Of a stretch of 64,000 bases of DNA, positions 40,329 to 51,210 are shown piece by piece. The stretch covers positions 202,035-266,034 of the forward strand of contig NZ_LMGL01000003.1 of assembly GCF_001427145.1 (NCBI RefSeq). Direction: 5' to 3'. Numbering within the stretch: position 1 is the stretch's first letter; each line of letters begins with the position of its first letter. Source of the stretch: Microbacterium sp. Root166. Lineage in GTDB: Bacteria; Actinomycetota; Actinomycetes; Actinomycetales; Microbacteriaceae. A model generated the notes under the pieces. That model saw only the letters and a program-made list of their open reading frames with translations, made no database searches and was not told the DNA's origin. A program made the position numbers and the translations under genes.

Positions 40329-41165
40329 TCAGGCGGGCGCGACCGAGTCCCACGGCACGGTGACCTCGCCCAGGCGCCACCGCGCGCGCTCCTGCACCGG
40401 CCACCCGGAATCGACCAGGCCGCCGAGGGCCGTGCGCCAGCGGTGGACCGGCCCGAACGGCGCGACCGCGGCGGCGCGATTCCACTCGGTGTCGAGCGCG
40501 GCCAGGAAGTCGTGCACCCGCTCACCCGGCACGTTGCGGTGGATGAGGGCCTTCGGCAGCCGCTCCGCGGCGATGGACGGATGCTCGAGCCCGGCCAGGC
40601 GCAGGGAGAGCGTCAGGGAGAGCGGCCGGCCCTCGGCGTCGAGCGCGGCCCACGTCGCGATGCGGCCCACCTCGTCGCACGTGCCCTCGAGGACGAGGCC
40701 CCCGGGCGCGACGCGCGACGCCATCGACCGCCACGCGGCTGCGACGTCGGCCTCGTCGTACTGTCTCAGCACGTTCATCGCGCGGACGACGGCCGGGCGC
40801 CGGTGGCCGGGAACCGGCACCTCGAAGCCGCCGCGTGCGAACGAGACGCGGGAGTCCGCGGGAAAGGCGGTGACGCCGGCTCGCACGTCGGCCAGCTGAC
40901 CCCGCGCCCGCGCGACCCGCGCGGGGTCGATCTCGAGGCCGAGCACTTCGACATCGCGACGCGCGCGGACCAGGCGCGCGTACAGCTCGAACGCCGTCAC
41001 GCCGCTCGCGCCGTAGCCCAGATCGACCACAAGCGGGTCGGCCGCCCGGCGCAGTGCGGGATGGCGGGCGAGCCAGCGGTCGATGCGGCGGAGCCGGTTG
41101 GTCCCCGTGGTGCCCCGGGTGATCTGCCCGACCACGTGTCCTGGCGACGACCTGCCCGAGCCCAT
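40329..41165 (-). CDS. Class I SAM-dependent methyltransferase-like protein
   Basis: A 278-residue protein. The SAM-binding motif VVDLGYGASGVTAFEL lies near residues 46-61, and an acidic end of strand 2 (VLGLEIDP) follows. The substrate is unknown. The ATG lies 6 nt after CATCAT on the minus strand (41177-41172), a weak leaderless-type signal. It converges on the FUSC gene with an 11-nt gap. Confidence 0.8.
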   Translation of the reverse strand: MGSGRSSPGHVVGQITRGTTGTNRLRRIDRWLARHPALRRAADPLVVDLGYGASGVTAFELYARLVRARRDVEVLGLEIDPARVARARGQLADVRAGVTAFPADSRVSFARGGFEVPVPGHRRPAVVRAMNVLRQYDEADVAAAWRSMASRVAPGGLVLEGTCDEVGRIATWAALDAEGRPLSLTLSLRLAGLEHPSIAAERLPKALIHRNVPGERVHDFLAALDTEWNRAAAVAPFGPVHRWRTALGGLVDSGWPVQERARWRLGEVTVPWDSVAPA

Positions 41166-41227
41166 GACCTCATGATGCCAGCGTCATGGCCGAACGGCCG
41201 CCCCGGCGACGCCGATATCATGGGGCA

Positions 41228-41977
41228 ATGACTGCGCCCTACACGCTGATCCTGCTCCGCCACGGTCAGAGCGAATGGAACGAGCTCAACCTCTTCACCG
41301 GATGGGTCGACGTCCGGCTCTCCGAGAAGGGCCGTGCCGAAGCGACGCGCGGTGGCGAGCTCATCGCCGAGTCGGGTCTTCTGCCCGATGTGCTCCACAC
41401 CTCGCTGCTGAGCCGCGCGATCCAGACCGCCGACCTCGCGCTGGACGCCGCCGACCGCCTGTGGATCCCGGTGAAGCGCTCCTGGCGCCTCAACGAGCGC
41501 CACTACGGCGCGCTGCAGGGCAAGGACAAGGCGCAGACGCTCGAGGAGTTCGGCCAGGAGCAGTTCATGCTGTGGCGCCGCTCCTTCGACGTGCCGCCGC
41601 CGCCCCTCGACGACGCCAGCGAGTTCAGCCAGGTGAACGACCCGCGCTACGCCGGCATCGACGGCGAGATCCCGCGCACCGAGTCGCTCAAGCTCGTCAT
41701 CGACCGCTTCCTGCCGTACTGGCACAGCGACATCGTGCCCGACCTGCAGGCCGGAAAGACCGTGCTCGTCACCGCGCACGGCAACTCGCTGCGCGGGCTC
41801 GTGAAGCACCTCGACGGCATCAGCGACGCGGACATCGCCGAGCTCAACATCCCCACCGGCATCCCGCTGGTCTACCGCCTCGGCGAGGACCTCAAGCCCC
41901 TCGGACCGGGCGAGTACCTCGACCCCGCGGCCGCGGCGGCCGGTGCCGCGGCGGTGGCATCGCAGGGCAAGCACTGA
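41228..41977 (+). CDS. gpmA: 2,3-bisphosphoglycerate-dependent phosphoglycerate mutase
   Basis: Glycolytic interconversion of 3- and 2-phosphoglycerate; 249 residues. The phosphohistidine motif RHGQSEWN, then [23 protein letters not shown] and the second histidine in [14 protein letters not shown] are all present. The ATG lies 6 nt after TATCAT (41216-41221), a leaderless start. Confidence 0.96.
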   Translation: MTAPYTLILLRHGQSEWNELNLFTGWVDVRLSEKGRAEATRGGELIAESGLLPDVLHTSLLSRAIQTADLALDAADRLWIPVKRSWRLNERHYGALQGKDKAQTLEEFGQEQFMLWRRSFDVPPPPLDDASEFSQVNDPRYAGIDGEIPRTESLKLVIDRFLPYWHSDIVPDLQAGKTVLVTAHGNSLRGLVKHLDGISDADIAELNIPTGIPLVYRLGEDLKPLGPGEYLDPAAAAAGAAAVASQGKH

Positions 41978-41990
41978 TCCACTGATGAAC

Positions 41991-42029
41991 AACAGAGCGG
42001 ATGCTCCCCCCCGGGGCATCCGCTCTGTT
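41991..42029. terminator. Bidirectional terminator between gpmA and phoU
   Basis: A 14-bp stem (41991-42004 with 42016-42029) with a C/G-rich loop lies between convergent genes. The arms contain CGGATGC and GCATCCG, the recurrent word of this window. Confidence 0.8.
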
Positions 42030-42043
42030 CGTCGTGCGAGGGC

Positions 42044-42724
42044 TCAGCCCTGCTGGGTGATGATGTCCAGCGCGTCCGTGGAGGGCGTCCAGTCTCCGGT
42101 GGAGAGGTAGGCGACCTTCTTCGCGACCGAGACCGCGTGGTCGGCGAAGCGCTCGTGGTAGCGGCTGGCCAGCGTCGCGTCGACCGTCGCGGACGCCTCG
42201 CCCTGCCAGCTGTCGCTGAGGACCTTCTCGAACACCGAGACGTGAAGATCGTCGATCTCGTCGTCCGCATTGCGGATCTGCTCGGTGAGCGTGAGGTCCT
42301 GCGTGCGCAGGAGCTCGGCGAGCTGGCGCGCCACCTCGACGTCGAGCTCGCCCATCTTGGTGAAGGTGGACTTGAGGCCCTTGGGGATGGCCCGCTCGGG
42401 GAAGCGCATGCGCGTGAGCTGGGCGATGTGCTCGGCGATGTCGCCCATGCGCTCGAGCGAGGCGCTCATGCGCAGCGCGCTGACGACGATCCGGAGGTCG
42501 CGGGCCACGGGCTGCTGCCGGGCGAGGATCTCGATGGCGAGCTCGTCGAGGGCGATGGCCTTCTCGTCGATGATCGCGTCGGCCTCGATCACCTCTTCGG
42601 CGAGGGCGACGTCGCTGGTGCTGAACGCCCTGGTCGCCTTGTCGATGGCCACAGTGACCAGCTCGGCGATCTCGACGAGTCGGCCCTGCACGTCCTCGAG
42701 CGACTGATGGAAGACTTCGCGCAT
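42044..42724 (-). CDS. phoU: Phosphate signalling regulator PhoU
   Basis: A protein of about 226 residues in two PhoU helical bundles. Each contains the ExxxD-type metal motif, such as MSASLERMGDIAEHIAQL and the later RYHERFADHAVSVAKKV. PhoU couples the Pst transporter to the SenX3-type kinase. It is divergent from senX3-regX3, with PHO-box-like repeats between. The ATG at 42724 has AAAGG upstream; the longer reading to 42757 has no clear site. Confidence 0.95.
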   Translation of the reverse strand: MREVFHQSLEDVQGRLVEIAELVTVAIDKATRAFSTSDVALAEEVIEADAIIDEKAIALDELAIEILARQQPVARDLRIVVSALRMSASLERMGDIAEHIAQLTRMRFPERAIPKGLKSTFTKMGELDVEVARQLAELLRTQDLTLTEQIRNADDEIDDLHVSVFEKVLSDSWQGEASATVDATLASRYHERFADHAVSVAKKVAYLSTGDWTPSTDALDIITQQG

Positions 42725-42792
42725 TCCGACGCACCTTTCCTGAATCCGGGCAGGCATCCGCCTCCGCGATCCTGGCGATTGTCGCCAGCGAA

Positions 42793-42821
42793 GGTTAACG
42801 GACGGTGCCGCCGCGGTGAAT
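42793..42821 (-). promoter_or_regulatory. Triple PHO-box-like repeat between phoU and senX3
   Basis: Three 7-mers sit at exact 11-bp spacing: GGTTAAC (42793), GGTGCCG (42804) and GGTGAAT (42815) on the plus strand, i.e. degenerate GTTCACC on the minus strand, pointing toward phoU. The spacing and position make a RegX3 site likely even though the units are imperfect. Confidence 0.6.
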
Positions 42822-42893
42822 AGTACCCGCCGGCGCCGCAGAGGGCCGGGACACCGTCCGGTCGGGGGCGGCGCCGCCCCTTACTCTGGGGGC

Positions 42894-44107
42894 ATGGATA
42901 CGACGCAGCTCGCGCTGCTCGCCCTCCTCGCCGGCGTCATCATCGGGGGCTCGGTCTCCGTCGTCATCGTCATCGCACTGCGTGCGCGGGATCGGGCGCG
43001 GGCTGAGACTTCGCTCGCCATTCCGGAAGGAGTGCGCGAGGTGTTGCACGGCATGGATGACGCCGCCGTCGTCGTCGACGCGTCGTTCACGGTCCTCGCG
43101 GCCTCCGCCCCGGCTGCTCCCTTCCATCTGATCGAGGGCCGGTCGGTCCCCTCCGACGAGCTCCGCGCCGCCGCCCGCGCGGCGCGGACCGGCGACGCTG
43201 CCTCGACGGCGACCATGCGGCTGCGTCGTGGCGCCCCGCCGGCGGAGCCGCGGCTCGTAATGGTCCGGGCCACCCGCATCTCCCCGCGGCTCACGCTCCT
43301 TGTGCTGCGCGACATCACCGAGCGCGAGCGCGTCGAGCAGATGCGCCGCGACTTCGTCGCCAACACCAGCCATGAGCTCAAGACCCCGGTCGGCGCGGTG
43401 AGCCTCCTCGCCGAGGCGATCGAATCCGCCGCCGACGATCCGCCGCAGGTGCGCGCCTTCGCGCTGCGGCTCACGGCCGAGGCATCCCGGCTCGCGCTGT
43501 TGACCTCCCGCATCATGAACCTCTCGCGGCTGCAGGCGTCGGACGAGCTGACCGAGGAGCGCGACGTCTCGATCGACGAGGTGGTGGCCGCCTCGCTCGA
43601 CGCCCACGCCATCCAGGCCGACTCCGCCGGTGTCGAGGTCGTCCGCGGCGGCCGGCGCGGCCTGTACGTCCGCGGCGACGCGCAGATCCTCAGCGAGGCG
43701 GTCGGCAACCTCATCTCCAACGCCATCGCCTACTCGCCGCGAGGGTCGAGCGTCGGCGTCGGCGTGAAGCTCGTGGACGGGATCGTCGAGATCGCCGTCA
43801 CCGATCGCGGCATCGGCATCGCCGAAGGCGAGCAGGACCGCGTGTTCGAGCGGTTCTACCGTGCCGATCCGGCGCGCGCACGACGCACGGGCGGCAGCGG
43901 CCTCGGCCTGTCGATCGTCAAGCACGCGGTGCAGCGGCACGGCGGCGAGGTGAAGCTCTGGTCGCGCCCGGGGCGCGGCTCCACCTTCACCATCCGCCTG
44001 CCGCAGAGCGACCCGCCCCCCGAGCAGCCCACCCCCAGGAAGGGCCGCCACAAGCGGCGCCCCGCACCCGAGGCTTCCCGCCCGGTGCCCACGAACGGAG
44101 AACCCGT

Positions 44108-44111
<4 letters not shown>
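42894..44111 (+). CDS. senX3: Phosphate-sensing histidine kinase SenX3
   Basis: A 405-residue kinase with one N-terminal transmembrane helix, a PAS-like region, an H-box FVANTSHELKTPVGA (His about 160) and an ATPase domain with N, G1 and G2 boxes (VGNLISNAI, DRGIGIAEGEQ, GGSGLGLSIVKH). A basic/proline-rich tail of about 35 residues follows. It is coupled to regX3 (ATGA). The ATG lies 6 nt after TACTCT (42882-42887), a leaderless start. Confidence 0.93.
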
Positions 44112-44791
<680 letters not shown>

Positions 44792-44804
44792 TCCGGGCAC
44801 GAAG

Positions 44805-44836
44805 AAGCCCGCCCCGCGAGCTGCGGGGCGGGCTTT
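44805..44836. terminator. Bidirectional terminator after regX3
   Basis: An 11-bp GC-rich stem (44807-44817 with 44823-44833), flanked by AA and TTT, lies between convergent regX3 and the lipoprotein gene. Confidence 0.85.
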
Positions 44837-44843
44837 CGCGATG

Positions 44844-45317
44844 TCAGGGGACCAGCGGAGCCAGGTAGTTCAGCTCGCCGTCCAGAACGGGCACGGACGT
44901 GAGCACGCCCTCGCCGTCGCCGGACTGGAAGAAGCCGGGGATGTCGGCGCCCGGGAGGGTGTCGAGGCCCTCGACGAGCTCGGGATCCTCACCATCGGCG
45001 CCGAGGCTGAGGGTCGAGCGTGCGTCGACGTCGATCTCGAGCGTGATCGGGGAGGAGGGATCGCCCAGCTCCACGACGAGGGTGTGGTCCTCGTCCGTGT
45101 CGTTGACGATGGCCGCCACGAAGTTGCCCTCGGAGCCGTCCTCGGTGGCCACGATGTACGCGTTGCGCACCTCGAGCGGCCCGGAGTCGTACACGTTCAC
45201 GCCTTCGGCGGCGGAGTACTCGATGGTCGTCGCCTGCGGCGAGATCATGCTGCAGCCCGTCGTGCCGAGGACCACTGCGGTTCCGATGGCGATCGACGCG
45301 ATGAGGCGCGGGTTCAC
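44844..45317 (-). CDS. LpqE-like lipoprotein
   Basis: An exported protein of about 157 residues with a lipobox (GTTGC) near residue 22 and a beta-rich domain containing VRNAYIVATEDG and FVAAIVNDTDEDHTL. In M. tuberculosis the lipoprotein LpqE is next to carD in the same way, and the fold resembles copper-chaperone (PCuAC-like) domains. GTG 45317 is chosen because GGGAGG stands just upstream; a TAGAAT -10 box (45356-45351) overlaps the alternative ATG at 45353, which would therefore lie outside the mRNA. Confidence 0.72.
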   Translation of the reverse strand: MNPRLIASIAIGTAVVLGTTGCSMISPQATTIEYSAAEGVNVYDSGPLEVRNAYIVATEDGSEGNFVAAIVNDTDEDHTLVVELGDPSSPITLEIDVDARSTLSLGADGEDPELVEGLDTLPGADIPGFFQSGDGEGVLTSVPVLDGELNYLAPLVP

Positions 45318-45464
45318 AGATCCTCCCAGGACGGATGACGGCTTCTTCAGCATTCTAGGGGTTCCCTGCAGACGCCGTGAGGTAGCGCCCCAGGCGGGGT
45401 GGGCGGCGAACCTTAGCGTATGTCGCCTGTGGTATCCTGGAGGTTGCCGAAAGGACTTATTTCT

Positions 45465-45947
45465 ATGCTTTTTGAGGTTGGCGAGACCGTCGTTTATCCC
45501 CACCACGGAGCCGCGACGATCATCGAGGTCAAAGACCGGATCATCAAGGGCGAGACGAAGAAGTACCTGAAGCTCAACGTCACGCAGGGTGATCTCATCA
45601 TCGAGGTCCCGGCTGAGAACGTCGATCTCGTGGGTGTTCGCGACGTCATCGGCAAGGAGGGCCTCGACAAGGTCTTCGAGGTGCTGCGCGCTCCCTTCAC
45701 GGAGGAGCCCACCAACTGGTCGCGCCGGTACAAGGCGAACCTCGAGAAGCTCGCGTCCGGCGATGTGATCAAGGTCAGCGAGGTCGTCCGCGACCTGTGG
45801 CGCCGCGATCAGGACCGCGGCCTCTCGGCCGGTGAGAAGCGCATGCTCGCCAAGGCGAAGCAGATCCTCATCTCCGAGCTCGCGCTCGCCGAGAAGACCG
45901 ACGAGGAGAAGGCCGGCGTCATCCTCGACGAGGTCCTCGCAAGCTAG
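45465..45947 (+). CDS. carD: RNA polymerase-binding transcription factor CarD
   Basis: A 160-residue global regulator. The N-terminal RNAP-interaction domain ([15 protein letters not shown]) is followed by a helical DNA-binding domain with the conserved tryptophan in [13 protein letters not shown]. CarD stabilises open promoter complexes at rRNA and other promoters. The ATG at 45465 has AAAGGA upstream, and a TATCCT -10 (45433-45438) precedes it. Confidence 0.96.
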   Translation: MLFEVGETVVYPHHGAATIIEVKDRIIKGETKKYLKLNVTQGDLIIEVPAENVDLVGVRDVIGKEGLDKVFEVLRAPFTEEPTNWSRRYKANLEKLASGDVIKVSEVVRDLWRRDQDRGLSAGEKRMLAKAKQILISELALAEKTDEEKAGVILDEVLAS

Positions 45948-45950
45948 ATT
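45945..45950 (+). promoter_or_regulatory. -10 box of ispDF overlapping the carD stop codon
   Basis: TAGATT includes the carD stop TAG and lies 6 nt before the GTG of ispDF, so a leaderless promoter starts inside the end of carD. Confidence 0.5.
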
Positions 45951-45956
45951 CATCGG

Positions 45957-47135
45957 GTGACCATCGCACCCGTTCCCCGCGTCGGCATCATCGTGGTCGC
46001 GGCCGGTTCCGGCACGCGTCTGGGCGCCGGCGCTCCGAAGGGCTTCGTCGACCTCGACGGACGGTCGGTGCTGCGCCACGCGCTCGACGGGGTCTTCGCG
46101 GCTCCTCCCGCGCAGGTCGTCGTCGTCGCACCCGCCGGGCGCGAGGGTGATGCCCTGCGCCAGGCCCAGGAGGCCGCCGGCGACAGGAGCGAGCTCGTCA
46201 CCGTCGTCGCCGGGGGAGCGACGCGGCAGGCATCCGTCGCTGCCGGGCTCGCCGCCCTGCGCTCCGGCGTCGAGATCGTCCTCGTCCACGACGCGGCTCG
46301 CGCGCTCACTCCGCCCGAGGTCTTCGAGCGGGTGATCGCCGCCGTCGCGTCCGGATCCGCCGGCGCCGTGCCGGTGCTGCCCGTCGTCGACACCGTCAAG
46401 CGGGTCGACGGCAGCCGGATCATCGGCGCCGTCGACCGCTCCGAGCTGGCGGCGGCGCAGACTCCGCAGGGCTTCCGCCGGGACGTCCTCGAGCCGGCGT
46501 ACGGCGCCGCGACCGGGGAGTTCACCGACGACGCCGCGCTGATCGCTGACGCCGGCCATGCTGTCACGGCCGTGCCGGGGCATCCGCTCGCCTTCAAGAT
46601 CACCACGCCCGCCGACCTCGACCGCGCGCGATCGCTGCTCTCGGGTCAGCCGGCGGGGGCGCCCGCGGTGCGCATCGGCCTTGGAACCGACGTGCACGGG
46701 TTCGGCGGCGGGGGCGCACTGTGGCTCGCGGGACTGGAATGGCCCGGCGAGCCGGCGCTCGCCGGCCACTCCGACGGCGATGCGGTCGCCCACGCGATCG
46801 TCGACGCCCTGCTCGCGGCGGCGGGCCTGGGTGACATCGGCACCCACTTCGGCACCGACCACCCCGAGTATGCCGGGGCCCATGCCGACGACTTCCTCGC
46901 GCGCACGCTGGCTCTGCTCGGCGACGCCGGCTGGCGCGTGGGCAACGTGTCGGTGCAGGTGCAGGCCAACCGGCCGCGGTTCGCCGGCCGCCGGGCCGAG
47001 GCCGAGGCCGCGCTGTCGGCTGCTCTGGGCGGCGCGGCGGTGTCGGTCTCCGCCACGACGACCGACGGCCTCGGATTCACCGGGCGCACCGAGGGCGTGG
47101 CGGCCTTCGCCGTCGCGCTCGTCACCCGCGCCTGA
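45957..47135 (+). CDS. ispDF: Bifunctional IspD-IspF enzyme of the MEP pathway
   Basis: A 392-residue fusion. Residues about 1-225 are IspD (MEP cytidylyltransferase), with [17 protein letters not shown] and LVHDAARAL. Residues about 233-392 are IspF (MECDP synthase), with the metal site DVHGF and [16 protein letters not shown]. The two act at non-consecutive steps of isoprenoid synthesis. In mycobacteria they are adjacent separate genes. Transcription is probably leaderless. Confidence 0.95.
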   Translation: MTIAPVPRVGIIVVAAGSGTRLGAGAPKGFVDLDGRSVLRHALDGVFAAPPAQVVVVAPAGREGDALRQAQEAAGDRSELVTVVAGGATRQASVAAGLAALRSGVEIVLVHDAARALTPPEVFERVIAAVASGSAGAVPVLPVVDTVKRVDGSRIIGAVDRSELAAAQTPQGFRRDVLEPAYGAATGEFTDDAALIADAGHAVTAVPGHPLAFKITTPADLDRARSLLSGQPAGAPAVRIGLGTDVHGFGGGGALWLAGLEWPGEPALAGHSDGDAVAHAIVDALLAAAGLGDIGTHFGTDHPEYAGAHADDFLARTLALLGDAGWRVGNVSVQVQANRPRFAGRRAEAEAALSAALGGAAVSVSATTTDGLGFTGRTEGVAAFAVALVTRA

Positions 47136-47147
47136 CCCGACGGCGGG

Positions 47148-47615
47148 TCAGAGTTCGCGCGTCATGAAGACCGAGAACGGGTCGACCGCGTAGCCCTCGA
47201 ACGGGCCGCAGACGACGAAGCCCTCGCTCTCGTACAGGCGCTGCGCGGGCAGGAAGTCCGCTGTGCTCCCGGTCTCCAGCCACAGGCTCGTCATGCCGCG
47301 CTCGCGCGCGTCGGCCATGATGTGCCGCAGGATCGCCCGCCCGATGCCATAGCCCAGGAAGCGATCGTCGACGCGCATCGACTTCAGCTCGCCCCGGTGG
47401 GCGTCGAGGGTCTTGAGGGCTCCGATGCCGGCCAGCTCGCCGTCGATCCAGCCCGACCAGAACGAGACGGACGGGTCGGCCAGCGCGTCGGCGTCCAGGG
47501 CGTGCACGCTCTCGGGCGGTGACGTGTCGTGCATGCCCGCGAGGTGCATCGCGATCAGGCGGCGCGTGGCCTCGCCGCTCAGATCGTCGTGATGGATCTC
47601 GATCGTGCGGTTCAT
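47148..47615 (-). CDS. GNAT-family N-acetyltransferase
   Basis: A 155-residue acetyltransferase with the acetyl-CoA loop RVDDRFLGYGIGRAIL and the C-terminal AQRLYESEGFVVCGPF. The ATG at 47615 lies 6 nt after CACACT (47627-47622 on the minus strand). The substrate is unknown. Confidence 0.87.
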   Translation of the reverse strand: MNRTIEIHHDDLSGEATRRLIAMHLAGMHDTSPPESVHALDADALADPSVSFWSGWIDGELAGIGALKTLDAHRGELKSMRVDDRFLGYGIGRAILRHIMADARERGMTSLWLETGSTADFLPAQRLYESEGFVVCGPFEGYAVDPFSVFMTREL

Positions 47616-47654
47616 GGCGTCAGTGTGCCAGCCCATCGTTGCGCGCACGTTTCG

Positions 47655-48599
47655 TCACGCCTCGACGGCGTACGGCTTCGGATCGCGCGGCGCCCGGGAG
47701 CCCCATGCGAGCAGCGCCAGCCCGGCACCCAGCACGATGAGCCCCACGATCGCCAGCAGCGAGAGCCGCTCGTCCAGGACGGTGATCCCGAGTATCGCCG
47801 CGGTCAGCGGCTCGCCCAGGGTCAGGGTGGCCGCCGTCGCGGCGGTCAGCCCGCTCAGACCCCACGTGAAGAGCACGTACGCGACCGAGATCGTGGCCAG
47901 CCCCAGCCACAGCGCCATCACCACGCCGCTCGTGGTGCCGAGCCACGCCAGGTCGACGAACGGGACGGCGAAGGCGCACAGCACCGCCGAGCTGGCACCC
48001 ATGGCGCCGACCACGGTGAACGGGTCCCACCCCGCGTCGAGCAGCCGCCGCTGCGCGTTCGCGATGACGGCGAACGAGGCGCCGGCTCCCACCGAGCCGA
48101 GGAGGCCGATCGGGTCGGTCCCGCCCGTGTCGCCGGCCGTCCCGCCGAACCCGAGCAGCACGACGCCCGCGGTCGCGAGGGCCGTCGCGCCGATCCACGT
48201 CGGCGTCGGCATCCGCCGCGTCAGCGCCCACTCCAGCAGGCCGGCCAGGATCGGTGCCGAGCCAAGGGCGACCACCGTGCCGACCGCGACGCCGTTGCGC
48301 TCGGCACCGAGGAAGAACAGCGGCTGGTAGATCGCCAGGCAGGCTCCCGTCAGCACCATGAGCGAAAGAGGACGGATGCCGAGCCTCGGCGTCGCGATGC
48401 CGGGAGGGCGTCGCCGCGCGTGACGGCGGGCGAGCACGAACGCGATGATCGCGAGGCCGGTGCCGCCGATGACCATGCGCATGACGCCGATCGACAGGGG
48501 AGTGGTGCCCTCCGGGCCCAGCGCCTGCGAGGTGCCGGTCGTTCCGAAGAGCACGGCGGCGGCGAGGACGGCGAGGACATGCACGGTTCCCAAGTTCAC
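47655..48599 (-). CDS. EamA/DMT-type transporter
   Basis: A membrane protein of about 314 residues with roughly ten helices in two EamA halves. The C-terminal half has LTLGEPLTAAILGITVLDERLS, typical of this family. The start is uncertain: GTG 48602, 48599 and 48584 are all in frame, and none has a strong signal. It is divergent from cysS. Confidence 0.84.
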   Translation of the reverse strand: MNLGTVHVLAVLAAAVLFGTTGTSQALGPEGTTPLSIGVMRMVIGGTGLAIIAFVLARRHARRRPPGIATPRLGIRPLSLMVLTGACLAIYQPLFFLGAERNGVAVGTVVALGSAPILAGLLEWALTRRMPTPTWIGATALATAGVVLLGFGGTAGDTGGTDPIGLLGSVGAGASFAVIANAQRRLLDAGWDPFTVVGAMGASSAVLCAFAVPFVDLAWLGTTSGVVMALWLGLATISVAYVLFTWGLSGLTAATAATLTLGEPLTAAILGITVLDERLSLLAIVGLIVLGAGLALLAWGSRAPRDPKPYAVEA

Positions 48600-48614
48600 C
48601 ACAAACCCGGCCGG

Positions 48615-48620
48615 TAGGCT
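48615..48620 (+). promoter_or_regulatory. -10 box of cysS (leaderless)
   Basis: TAGGCT lies 6 nt before the GTG start of cysS, and no Shine-Dalgarno is present. Confidence 0.5.
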
Positions 48621-48626
48621 GGTGCG

Positions 48627-50093
48627 GTGACGGTACAGCTCTACGACACCAAGGCGCAGGTCATGCGCGACTTCGTACCGCTCGACCCCGAAGACGTCTC
48701 GGTCTACGTCTGCGGCCCGACGGTGCAGTCGGGGCCCCACATCGGCCACCTGCGCGGAGCGCTGAGCTTCGACATCCTCCGGCGCTGGCTCGCGCACCGC
48801 TTCGGTCGCGTGACCTTCGTCCGCAACGTCACCGACATCGACGACAAGGTGCTCGCGAACGCCACCGACGGCGAGCCGTGGTGGGCGCTGGCGTACCGCA
48901 TGGAGCTCGAGTTCACGCGGGCGTACACGGCGATCGGCATCCTTCCCCCCACGTACGAGCCGCGCGCCACGGCGTCGATCCCGCAGATGCTGGAGCTGAT
49001 CGACCGCCTCATCGAGTCCGGGCACGCGTATGCCGCGCCCGCAGGATCGGATGCCGCGGGGGACGTCTACTTCGACGTCCGGTCGTGGCGCGCATACGGC
49101 GAACTGACCAACCAGTCGCTGGGCGCGATGGAGCCGGCCGCCGACGCCGATCCGCGCGGCAAGCGCGACCCCCGCGATTTCGCGCTGTGGAAGGGCGCCA
49201 AGCCCGGTGAGCCCGGCTCGGCGACGTGGGAGTCACCGTGGGGCCCCGGCCGACCCGGCTGGCACATCGAGTGCTCGGCCATGTCGCGGCGCTACCTCGG
49301 TCCCGAGTTCGACATCCACGGCGGCGGCCTCGACCTGCGCTTCCCGCACCACGAGAACGAGCTCGCGCAGTCCACCGCGGCCGGCGACGCGTTCGCGCGG
49401 TACTGGGTGCACAACGGCCTCGTGAACGTCGAGGGCCAGAAGATGTCGAAGTCGCTGTTCAACTTCGTGCTCGCCGACGACATCCTCGCCGAGCGAGACC
49501 CGCTCGTGGTGCGCTACGCGCTCGCCGCCGCCCACTACCGCTCGAGCATCGACGTCGCCCCCAAGGTCTTCGACGAGGCCGAGGCGGCGGTCGACCGCAT
49601 CCGGACGTTCCTGCAGCGCGCGGTGCGGACGCTCCGCGACGAGACCGATCTGCGTCTCTCCGTTTCGGTCCCCGAGCGCTTCGCAGCGGCCATGGACGAC
49701 GACCTCGGCGTGCCTCAGGCGCTCGCCGTGATCCACGAGCGGGTGCGCGACGGCAACTCGGCGCTCGACGCGGGTGACCGGGCGGCCACACTCGCAGCGT
49801 TCTCGGACGTCGCGGTGATGACGGGCATGCTCGGGATCGACCCGCTCGACCCGCAGTGGACGCGGGGGGAGGCCTCGGCCGAGGCATCCGCTCTGGATGC
49901 CCTGGTGAACACCATGCTCACGCAGCGCGCCGATGCGCGCGCGGCGAAGGACTGGGCGGCGGCCGACCGGATCCGCGACGCGATCGCGGCGGCCGGCATC
50001 GCCCTCGAAGACGGGCCCGACGGCACGCACTGGAGTCTCGCCGGCGCAGAGCCCGGCGCGCTCCCGACACCCCAGAATCTCGGCTCGCACTAG
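48627..50093 (+). CDS. cysS: Cysteinyl-tRNA synthetase
   Basis: A 488-residue class I synthetase. The zinc cysteine and HIGH motif are in [17 protein letters not shown], the second zinc-site region is [14 protein letters not shown], and KMSKS appears in [12 protein letters not shown]. It probably charges tRNA-Cys; the mycothiol ligase MshC is a close relative but usually shorter, and the position beside ispDF and rlmB favours CysS. Confidence 0.93.
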   Translation: MTVQLYDTKAQVMRDFVPLDPEDVSVYVCGPTVQSGPHIGHLRGALSFDILRRWLAHRFGRVTFVRNVTDIDDKVLANATDGEPWWALAYRMELEFTRAYTAIGILPPTYEPRATASIPQMLELIDRLIESGHAYAAPAGSDAAGDVYFDVRSWRAYGELTNQSLGAMEPAADADPRGKRDPRDFALWKGAKPGEPGSATWESPWGPGRPGWHIECSAMSRRYLGPEFDIHGGGLDLRFPHHENELAQSTAAGDAFARYWVHNGLVNVEGQKMSKSLFNFVLADDILAERDPLVVRYALAAAHYRSSIDVAPKVFDEAEAAVDRIRTFLQRAVRTLRDETDLRLSVSVPERFAAAMDDDLGVPQALAVIHERVRDGNSALDAGDRAATLAAFSDVAVMTGMLGIDPLDPQWTRGEASAEASALDALVNTMLTQRADARAAKDWAAADRIRDAIAAAGIALEDGPDGTHWSLAGAEPGALPTPQNLGSH

Positions 50094-50134
50094 CGGGCCC
50101 GCCGGGCGGAGCCCGGCCAGAAAGGATAGATCTC

Positions 50135-51127
50135 ATGGCAAAGCCAGGACGCCCCGGCGCCGCAAAGGGCGGCAAGAAGCCCGTCAAGGGCACGGGCGGC
50201 AAGAACAAGCGCTCCCTCGAGGGTCGCGGACCGACCCCCAAGGCCGAAGACCGCGCGTGGCACCCCGCCGGCAAGCGCAAGGCCGCGGCCGAGCGGTACG
50301 CGGCAGCCGGCGGCAAGGGCCGCGCGCCGAGCTCGTCGGGCCAGCGCTCCACGAGCCGCGCGAAGAAGGACGACGACACCGAGACGGTCACCGGCCGCAA
50401 CTCGGTGCTCGAGGCGCTCCGGGCGAAGATCCCCGCGACCGCGTTCTACATCGCCCAGCGCGTCGAGATGGATGACCGCGTCAAGGAGATGCTGTCGATC
50501 GCGACGCATCGCGAGATCCCCGTGATGGAGGTCACGCGCCCCGAGCTGGATCGCATGGCCGGGTTCGACGGCGTCCACCAGGGCGTCGCGCTCAAGGTGC
50601 CGCCGTACGAGTACGCGCACCCGCAGGATCTCCTCGAGCAGGTCATCGACCGCGGCCACACCCCGCTGTTCGTGGCCCTCGACGGCGTGACCGATCCCCG
50701 AAACCTCGGTGCCATCATCCGCTCGACCGCCGCCTTCGGCGGTCACGGCGTGATCCTGCCGCAGCGTCGCTCGGCGAGCGTGAACTCGGCGGCCTGGAAG
50801 ACCAGCGCCGGCGCCGCCGCGCGCATCCCGGTCGCGATCGCCGCCAACCTCACCGCGATGCTCAAGGAGTTCAAGAAGCAGGGCGTCTTCGTCCTCGGTC
50901 TCGACGGCGGCGGCGACGTCTCGCTCCCGGCTCTCGAGCTCGCCGATCGCCCCGTGGTGATCGTGGTCGGCTCCGAGGGCAAGGGCCTCTCGCGCCTGGT
51001 GACCGAGACCTGCGACCAGGTCGTGTCGATCCCCATCTCGGCGGCGACCGAGTCGCTCAACGCGGGGATCGCGGCATCCGTCGCCCTGTACCAGGTCGCG
51101 ACCGTGCGCGGACAGAAGACCAGCTGA
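50135..51127 (+). CDS. rlmB: 23S rRNA (guanosine-2'-O)-methyltransferase RlmB
   Basis: A 330-residue SPOUT-class enzyme. A long Lys/Gly-rich N-terminal extension (about residues 1-80) precedes the substrate-binding domain. The SPOUT knot follows, with DGVTDPRNLGAIIRSTAAFG, VVGSEGKGLSRL and IPISAATESLNAGIA, the three family motifs. AAAGGA precedes the ATG by about 9 nt. Confidence 0.93.
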   Translation: MAKPGRPGAAKGGKKPVKGTGGKNKRSLEGRGPTPKAEDRAWHPAGKRKAAAERYAAAGGKGRAPSSSGQRSTSRAKKDDDTETVTGRNSVLEALRAKIPATAFYIAQRVEMDDRVKEMLSIATHREIPVMEVTRPELDRMAGFDGVHQGVALKVPPYEYAHPQDLLEQVIDRGHTPLFVALDGVTDPRNLGAIIRSTAAFGGHGVILPQRRSASVNSAAWKTSAGAAARIPVAIAANLTAMLKEFKKQGVFVLGLDGGGDVSLPALELADRPVVIVVGSEGKGLSRLVTETCDQVVSIPISAATESLNAGIAASVALYQVATVRGQKTS

Positions 51128-51210
51128 CGGATGCCGTCATCCGGCGTATTCGCGGGAATGAATGTCCGGCGGCCCGCCTTGGGCCTGAGGTAACCGTCGA
51201 AAGGGAGACC

